The notes under the pieces: model-generated
The model's database searches: none
The model's input: the letters and a program-made list of their open reading frames with translations, nothing else
What the model was told of the DNA's origin: nothing
Translations under genes and position numbers: made by a program
From: Sacculina carcini
Lineage: Eukaryota; Arthropoda; Thecostraca; Sacculinidae
Length of the DNA stretch: 64,000 bases
Assembly (NCBI GenBank): GCA_916048095.2
Contig: OU696582.1
Location: forward strand, 6,810,270 to 6,874,269
Reading direction: 5' to 3'
In this document: piece by piece, positions 56,977 to 64,000 of the stretch
Numbering within the stretch: position 1 is the first letter of the stretch
How the letters are laid out: each line of letters opens with the position of its first letter

Positions 56977-59900
56977 GCGAGTCACTTTCGTTAGGTCTGA
57001 AATGTCGACAGTCGTCTTCTCTGAACACATAGTCAAGAGGAGCTTGGCCAGATTTGAGTCATCGCCGACGATCCACGACAACATGTCTGTGATTTGTTTT
57101 AACGATGACACCATCGACGTGCTGTCGATGATGGCGAGGTTAGAACGTCGTGTACGCATGGCGGTCAATGATCCGACATACGGTTTGTGAGGTCCTCTGG
57201 TGCACAGTTTCTCTGCAGAGTTGGCGACAGTAATCAAGATCGACCTACTCGGGTCAATTGACTCCGAGTCCCACCGGCCGAGACAACATTGATCGATAGT
57301 ACAAGGCATGGTTATCCCTTCCATTACACGACCCCACGATGTCTCTCGAAGGGCGTGAGCAATGGTGTAGGAGCAACTAGAGGTAGGTGACAACAGCAGA
57401 GCTTCAATGCTCTGAGGGTTACTGTGGCTGAGTCGTGTCCTCATGTATGTCATGAGTCCGTCATCCATCGTGGCAACCATTTGACGGAAGTCGGTCTCAG
57501 ACACCTCTGCTCCTTCACTCCGCTCGATCGTTTGGCGTACAGTACGTGAAGTACTGTACTGACCCACCACCTTATCACTGAGTGCCACGTTAGACAGTTT
57601 AAAGAGGTGGGCCGCCACTCTTGGGTTGAACGGAGTGATGGAGAGAAGGTCACTGGTGAGCTCTTGGCGTTGGTGAGTCGACTGAATGGAGAATAGTCCT
57701 TTGATGTCTGGATTTTGGACGATGAGTGTAAGATCGTCTTTGACGCGACGCCGAATCACGTTCTCCGCAGTATGCGGAACATTGAGGTTTAACGCATAAG
57801 GGTTTAGCAGTAACAATTCAAGGTCTCGTCTCGGTGAGGGTGTCAAGTCTATGAGTCTCGATATCGATGAAAACAGCTCTCTGTCCGTCAGGGAGACAAA
57901 GGTTAACCACGAGACGGTGTCAGTCAGCGCATCCGTCTTGCCCCTGTAGCGGAAGTCACTCAGGAGCATGATCGGGAGCCCCCCGACACACGCTGGTACT
58001 GACATCAGTGCGCAGACGTCGCTTTCAGACCACGAACTGCAAAACTCATCGAACAATACATCAGCACACTCGATAAGTGTAAGCAAGTAGGCCGGATTCG
58101 GGAAATAATCCACACCAGCAACTGTTGCGCCGGATGAAAACAGTGAAGATATGCGGTTAGAAAAAGTACGAATTCCGTCATTGCTCTCGGAATTCACGCG
58201 AGAGGCCCGCTTTAACGCTGACCTGACGGCGACGCCCCTGAAATGGTAGCCTTTGCTGTATTCAAACAGCACCGTCGACAGCCAGGTCTCGTCGGGCTTC
58301 AGCGTCATTCCGAGAAGCGCCGAACGGTTCGACAGACTCAACACAAAGGCCGTGACAAAGTCCGACGCTGACTGGCCCAGGCGATCTAACACATGTGGCG
58401 CAGGAATTTCGATGACGATAACCTGGTTATCGCCCTGGCCCAGCAGCGTCGCTGTAGTACCTCGCTCCTCCGCGACGGCCAAGATGGTACACGATGGTAC
58501 ATGGTACGGTACAAGATGGTGTGGAGAGTCCACCCCTTCTGCCGCATACCTTCCATCCACCGGGTAGGGGCTCTCCACACAACAGGACCATCTTCTGGCT
58601 CGTCTCCTCGAAACAATGGTGGCCTGAATCGATCCTGGAAGACGACCTTACAAAGGTAAGGAAAGAGCTGTGAAAACGCGAACACGCGGCGCAGTCCGAA
58701 AAGAGAGTCGAGCTCTGAGAATATCGCTGCACATGAATCATGCGACATCGACAAGCACCACCTCGAATAGTCCAGGCTGACGAACCCATATTTAGGCTCG
58801 TCAGCTCCGAAGGGTGCTGTCATCGTGCAGAGCGTGTCAAGTAAGACCTTCTCGGTCATCGTCATTGATTGCTGACGAATATATGGAAAGACGCTTTTTG
58901 CAATGTTGCGTTCAGTCGAAGTTTGGTACAGCCTGATCTCCTGCGTTAGCTTACAGAAACATCTCGCGTTATCTATTTTGCCCTCCTTCTCCTTCATGAT
59001 CGCTATCATGATCCGCCACTCATAAGGCACTCGTCCGTCTTCAATGCAACCAATCACTTCTTTCACCGACATGTTCTGTTCGCAAAGGTATTTGCTCAAG
59101 ACACGGCTTTCTCTACCCTTGCGCAGAGGAGCCCTGACACCGTAGATTGCGAAATGGGCAAGCCGGTCGAAATTTGTCACACAATCATCTCGGCCAGTAC
59201 ATATGGCCTTATCGGTCAGTAACTCTGCCATGTCAGCAGTATAATCATAAGTCAAGTTTTGCTCCAAGATTACATACTCAAAATCCGCCGATGACCAGGC
59301 CCCCAGACCTGTTTCGAGCCACTTGTTCGTTCTCACTGACCGCTCGATGTCGGACCGTACACCAGGGATCAACACACACCGAGGCCACCGATTGTGACGG
59401 GAAAAGAAGGCGCGGCAGAAGACCTTTCTGAACATGTTCCTTGTGTCGAGGGCAGCTCGTTCATCAACATCAGGTGCCTCAGTCATGCGGAGGCGAAGGT
59501 CGGCGGCGGTGCTGAGGGAGTTGACAACTGGAAATCCAAAGGACTTCCAGAGCCCGCTCACCTCCAGCCGCAATTTCGCCTCGACATCTGTACTCACAGG
59601 TGCCATCATGTATCTAAACATATGGGTGTTGGTGATCCACTTCTCAACCCGCCGCATCTGACTGCTGAAAGTTAGCTTCATAACCTTTTCATGGTTCTCG
59701 AGTACGATTCCGATAGCGAACGAGGGAATCATCTTCCAAACGTGGGCGAACCTGTTAGCATGCATGATGAGATCACGCCGACCGGCTTCTAGGAACCTCA
59801 CGACTTCGGGGTACAGTTGATGAGTGCCGTACTTGTGGTACACATCCGCGATGCGGCTGTACAACAATGAGCCCTCGTGACTTTCCACCATTGACAAAAC

Positions 59901-60147
59901 ACTGAGCCACATTGAGTATGTACCTAGGATCTTACGGGTGTGTGCACCTGTCTTCATCAACGAGACGACTACAACATCGCCGTAAAACTCGGCTTGTATC
60001 TTTAGATCTGACACTTTCCGATATGCCCCGACTCGCGCGCCAACTCGTCGATAAACGGTCGAGAACCACCGCTTCCAGCTGTTCCATCGTTCTATCTCGT
60101 CTGTCATCATCAAGCAGCCGATGCTGGACCGATCCACCTACCACTTT
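56977..60147 (-). pseudogene. Viral L (RdRp) copy, unit 4, with extra insertion
   Basis: Open from 60137 past motif B. A roughly 23-bp net insertion at about 58490-58518, made of GATGGTACA/TGGTACGGTACA words, shifts the frame between motifs B and C. Downstream it is open through GDNQ to the junction. It also has private changes near 58220-58250. Even-unit markers: Trp in place of the TGA, Thr in DYTAD, Leu in NVALSD. Confidence 0.9.
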
Positions 60148-63100
60148 GTCGACATGAAATGTCGACAGTCGTCTTCTCTGAACACATAGTCAAGAGGAGC
60201 TTGGCCAGATTTGAGTCATCGCCGACGATCCACGACAACATGTCTGTGATTTGTTTTAACGATGACACCATCGACGTGCTGTCGATGATGGCGAGGTTAG
60301 AACGTCGTGTACGCATGGCGGTCAATGATCCGATATACGGTTTGTGAGGTCCTCTGGTGCACAGTTTCTCTGCAGAGTTGGCGACAGTAATCAAGATCGA
60401 CCTACTCGGGTCAATTGACTCCGAGTCCCACCGGCCGAGACAACATTGATCGATAGTACAAGGCATGGTTATCCCTTCCATTACACGACCCCACGATGTC
60501 TCTCGAAGGGCGTGAGCAATGGTGTAGGAGCAACTAGAGGTAGGTGACAACAGCAGAGCTTCAATGCTCTGAGGGTTACTGTGGCTGAGTCGTGTCCTCA
60601 TGTATGTCATGAGTCCGTCATCCATCGTGGCAACCATTTGACGGAAGTCGGTCTCAGACACCTCTGCTCCTTCACTCCGCTCGATCGTTTGGCGTACAGT
60701 ACGTGAAGTACTGTACTGACCCACCACCTTATCACTGATTGCCACGTTAGACAGTTTAAAGAGGTGGGCCGCCACTCTTGGGTTGAACGGAGTGATGGAG
60801 AGAAGGTCACTGGTGAGCTCTTGGCGTTGGTGAGTCGACTGAATGGAGAATAGTCCTTTGATGTCTGGATTTTGGACGATGAGTGCAAGATCGTCTTTGA
60901 CGCGACGCCGAATCACGTTCTCCGCAGTATGCGGAACATTGAGGTTTAACGCATAAGGGTTTAGCAGTAACAATTCAAGGTCTCGTCTCGGTGAGGGTGT
61001 CAAGTCTATGAGTCTCGATATCGATGAAAACAGCTCTCTGTCCGTCAGGGAGACAAAGGTTAACCACGAGACGGTGTCAGTCAGCGCATCCGTCTTGCCC
61101 CTGTAGCGGAAGTCACTCAGGAGCATGATCGGGAGCCCCCCGACACACGCTGGTACTGACATCAGTGCGCAGACGTCGCTTTCAGACCACGAACTGCAAA
61201 ACTCATCGAACAATACATCAGCACACTCGATAAGTGTAAGCAAGTAGGCCGGATTCGGGAAATAATCCACACCAGCAACTGTTGCGCCGGATGAAAACAG
61301 TGAAGATATGCGGTTAGAAAAAGTACGAATTCCGTCATTGCTCTCGGAATTCACGCGAGAGGCCCGCTTTAACGCTGAGCTGACGGCGGCGCCCCTGAAA
61401 TGGTAGGCTTTGCTGTATTCAAACAGCACCGTCGACAGTCAGGTCTCGTCGGGCTTCAGCGTCATTCCGAGAAGCGCCGAACGGTTCGACAGACTCAACA
61501 CAAAGGCCGTGACAAAGTCCGACGCTGACTGGCCCAGGCGATCTAACACATGTGGCGCAGGAATTTCGATTACGATAACCTGGTTATCGCCCTGGCCCAG
61601 CAGCGTCGCTGTAGTACCTCGCTCCTCCGCGACGGCCAAGATGGTACACTGTGTGTGGAGAGTCCACCCCTTCTGCCGCATACCTTCCATCCACCGGGTA
61701 GGGGCTCTCCACACAACAGGACCATCTTCTGGCTCGTCTCCTCGAAACAATGGTGGCCTGAATCGATCCTGGAAGACGACCTTACAAAGGTAAGGAAAGA
61801 GCTGTGAAAACGCGAACACGCGGCGCAGTCCGAAAAGAGAGTCGAGCTCTGAGAATATCGCTGCACATGAATCATGCGACATCGACAAGCACCACCTCGA
61901 ATAGTCCAGGCTGACGAACCCATATTTAGGCTCGTCAGCTCCGAAGGGTGCTGTCATTGTGCAGAGCGTGTCAAGTAAGACCTTCTCGGTCATCGTCATT
62001 GATTGCTGACGAATATATGGAAAGACGCTTTTTGCAATGTTGCGTTCAGTCGAAGTTTGGTACAGCCTGATCTCCTGCGTTAGCTTACAGAAACATCTCG
62101 CGTTATCTATTTTGCCCTCCTTCTCCTTCATGATCGCTATCATGATCCGCCACTCATAAGGCACTCGTCCGTCTTCAATGCAACCAATCACTTCTTTCAC
62201 CGACATGTTCTGTTCGCAAAGGTATTTGCTCAAGACACGGCTTTCTCTACCCTTGCGCAGAGGAGCCCTGACACCGTAGATTGCGAAATGGGCAAGCCGG
62301 TCGAAATTTGTCACACAATCATCTCGGCCAGTACATATGGCCTTATCGGTCAGTAACTCTGCCATGTCAGCATTATAATCATAAGTCAAGTTTTGCTCCG
62401 ATTACATACTCAAAATCCGCCGATGACCAGGCCCCCAGACCTGTTTCGAGCCACTTGTTCGTTATCACTGACCGCTCGATGTCGGACCGTACACCAGGGA
62501 TCAACACACACCGAGGCCACCGATTGTGACGGGAAAAGAAGGCGCGGCAGAAGACCTTTCTGAACATGTTCCTTGTGTCGAGGGCAGCTCGTTCATCAAC
62601 ATCAGGTGCCTCAGTCATGCGGAGGCGAAGATCGGCGGCGGTGCTGAGGGAGTTGACAACTGGAAATCCAAAGGACTTCCAGAGCCCGCTCACCTCCAGC
62701 CGCAATTTCGCCTCGACATCTGTACTCACAGGTGCCATCATGTATCTAAACATATGGGTGTTGGTGATCCACTTCTCAACCCGCCGCATCTGACTGCTGA
62801 AAGTTAGCTTCATAACCTTTTCATGGTTCTCGAGTACGATTCCGATAGCGAACGAGGGAACCATCTTCCAAACGTGGGCGAACCTGTTAGCATGCATGAT
62901 GAGATCACGCCGACCGGCTTCTAGGAACCTCACGACTTCGGGGTACAGTTGATGAGTGCCGTACTTGTGGTACACATCCGCGATGCGGCTGTACAACAAT
63001 GAGCCCTCGTGACTTTCCACCATTGACAAAACACTGAGCCACATTGAGTATGTACCTAGGATCTTACGGGTGTGTGCACCTGTCTTCATCAACGAGACGA

Positions 63101-63279
63101 CTACAACATCGCCGTAAAACTCGGCTTGTATCTTTAGACCTGACACTTTCCGATATGCCCCGACTCGCGCGCCAACTCGTCGATAAACGGTCGAGAACCA
63201 CCGCTTCCAGCTGTTCCATCGTTCTATCTCGTCTGTCATCATCAAGCAGCCGATGCTGGACCGATCCACCTACCACTTT
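60148..63279 (-). pseudogene. Viral L (RdRp) copy, unit 5 (near-duplicate of unit 1)
   Basis: Carries the same 2-bp deletion (62399), the same TGA (61439-61441) and the same short junction (60148-60168) as unit 1, all displaced by 12,601 bp. Confidence 0.9.
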
Positions 63280-64000
63280 GCGAGTCACTTTCGTTAGGTC
63301 TGAAATGTCGACAGTCGTCTTCTCTGAACACATAGTCAAGAGGAGCTTGGCCAGATTTGAGTCATCGTCGGCGATGTCTGTGACAACATGTCTGTGATTT
63401 GTTTTAACGATGACACCATCGACGTGCTGTCGATGATGGCGAGGTTAGAACGTCGTGTACGCATGGCGGTCAATGATCCGACATACGGTTTGTGAGGTCC
63501 TCTGGTGCACAGTTTCTCTGCAGAGTTGGCGACAGTAATCAAGATCGACCTACTCGGGTCAATTGACTCCGAGTCCCACCGGCCGAGACAACATTGATCG
63601 ATAGTACAAGGCATGGTTATCCCTTCCATTACACGACCCCACGATGTCTCTCGAAGGGCGTGAGCAATGGTGTAGGAGCAACTAGAGGTAGGTGACAACA
63701 GCAGAGCTTCAATGCTCTGAGGGTTACTGTGGCTGAGTCGTGTCCTCATGTATGTCATGAGTCCGTCATCCATCGTGGCAACCATTTGACGGAAGTCGGT
63801 CTCAGACACCTCTGCTCCTTCACTCCGCTCGATCGTTTGGCGTACAGTACGTGAAGTACTGTACTGACCCACCACCTTATCACTGAGTGCCACGTTAGAC
63901 AGTTTAAAGAGGTGGGCCGCCACTCTTGGGTTGAACGGAGTGATGGAGAGAAGGTCACTGGTGAGCTCTTGGCGTTGGTGAGTCGACTGAATGGAGAATA
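63280..64000 (-). pseudogene. Viral L (RdRp) copy, unit 6, cut by window end
   Basis: The C-terminal part only. It shares the rearranged end with unit 2 (63365-63388 against 50764-50787), with a few substitutions such as Arg for Gln in the TIERSEG block. Confidence 0.88.

Larger units (their letters stand above)
46253..64000 (-). repeat. Tandem array of endogenous viral L-polymerase units (about 3.15 kb each)
   Basis: Head-to-tail units meet at the same sequence (CCACCTACCACTTTG). The unit starts are 47547, 50679, 53829, 56977, 60148 and 63280, so the unit lengths are 3132, 3150, 3148, 3171 and 3132 bp. The first unit (46253-47546) is cut by the retroelement junction and the last runs off the window. 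Units are nearly identical. Each contains about half of a non-segmented negative-strand RNA virus L gene on the minus strand and nothing else. Marker variants alternate between odd and even units, and units 1 and 2 are repeated as units 5 and 6, exactly 12,601 bp away. Confidence 0.96.

Noticed and set aside
46546-63397. Plus-strand open frames of 60-150 codons recurring in each viral unit
   Set aside because: They are antisense shadows of the minus-strand L frame and repeat with the unit. No motif was recognised.
46253-64000. Array as an active virus genome or a multi-gene viral insertion
   Set aside because: Only part of L is present in every unit, with no nucleocapsid or glycoprotein genes and with shared stop codons and frameshifts.
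46253-64000. Array as purely an assembly artefact
   Set aside because: Units carry private differences (the unit 4 insertion, single substitutions between units 1 and 5), so they are not simple copies of one read path. Collapse or over-expansion cannot be excluded without reads.

Overview
The window is nuclear DNA of an invertebrate animal. The evidence is genes split into many short GT-AG exons, tRNA-derived SINEs, several non-LTR retrotransposons, hAT-type miniature transposons and very abundant (GT)n/(CA)n tracts. A few short TTAGG runs fit an arthropod or related ecdysozoan, but the sequence does not fix the phylum.

Layout. 1-1308 (+): 3' part of an intronless kinesin motor gene. 3884-12887 (-): a complete 9-exon UDP-glycosyltransferase (527 aa). 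About 13-17.9 kb: gene-poor, with a foldback element, a hAT-like MITE and a broken nuclear-receptor DNA-binding domain. 17892-24261 (-): a complete 8-exon TRMT13 homologue (tRNA 2'-O-methyltransferase, 542 aa). 25352-30136 (-): DDX18/Has1 DEAD-box helicase, complete except for the N-terminal tail. 31095-43508 (+): the first ten coding exons of PEPD (Xaa-Pro dipeptidase), divergent from DDX18. The last exons of PEPD, which would carry three of its five metal ligands, are not in the window. The four cellular genes are housekeeping or detoxification genes with no evident shared pathway. Their exon chains were rebuilt by hand and each sums to a whole number of codons.

44007-64000 is the striking part. 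A 3' piece of a non-LTR retrotransposon (minus strand, YLDD reverse transcriptase motif, AATAAA and oligo-A end) is itself interrupted by a jockey-like element with a 14-bp target duplication. At about 46253 it joins directly to a head-to-tail tandem array of about 3.15-kb units that fills the rest of the window. Every unit encodes, on the minus strand, about 1,000 aa of the L protein (RNA-dependent RNA polymerase) of a non-segmented negative-strand RNA virus (Monjiviricetes: mononegavirus- or chuvirus-like). The premotif, motif A, motif B and the GDNQ motif C are readable. The copies carry nonsense, frameshift and junction lesions that are shared in an alternating (about 6.3 kb) and four-unit (12,601 bp) pattern. 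This is an endogenous viral element that became a satellite-like higher-order repeat, which I regard as the main discovery candidate.

A second unusual feature is in PEPD. The 3' splice site plus first exon bases of exon 7 occur eight times in tandem inside a (GT)n tract (39467-39711).
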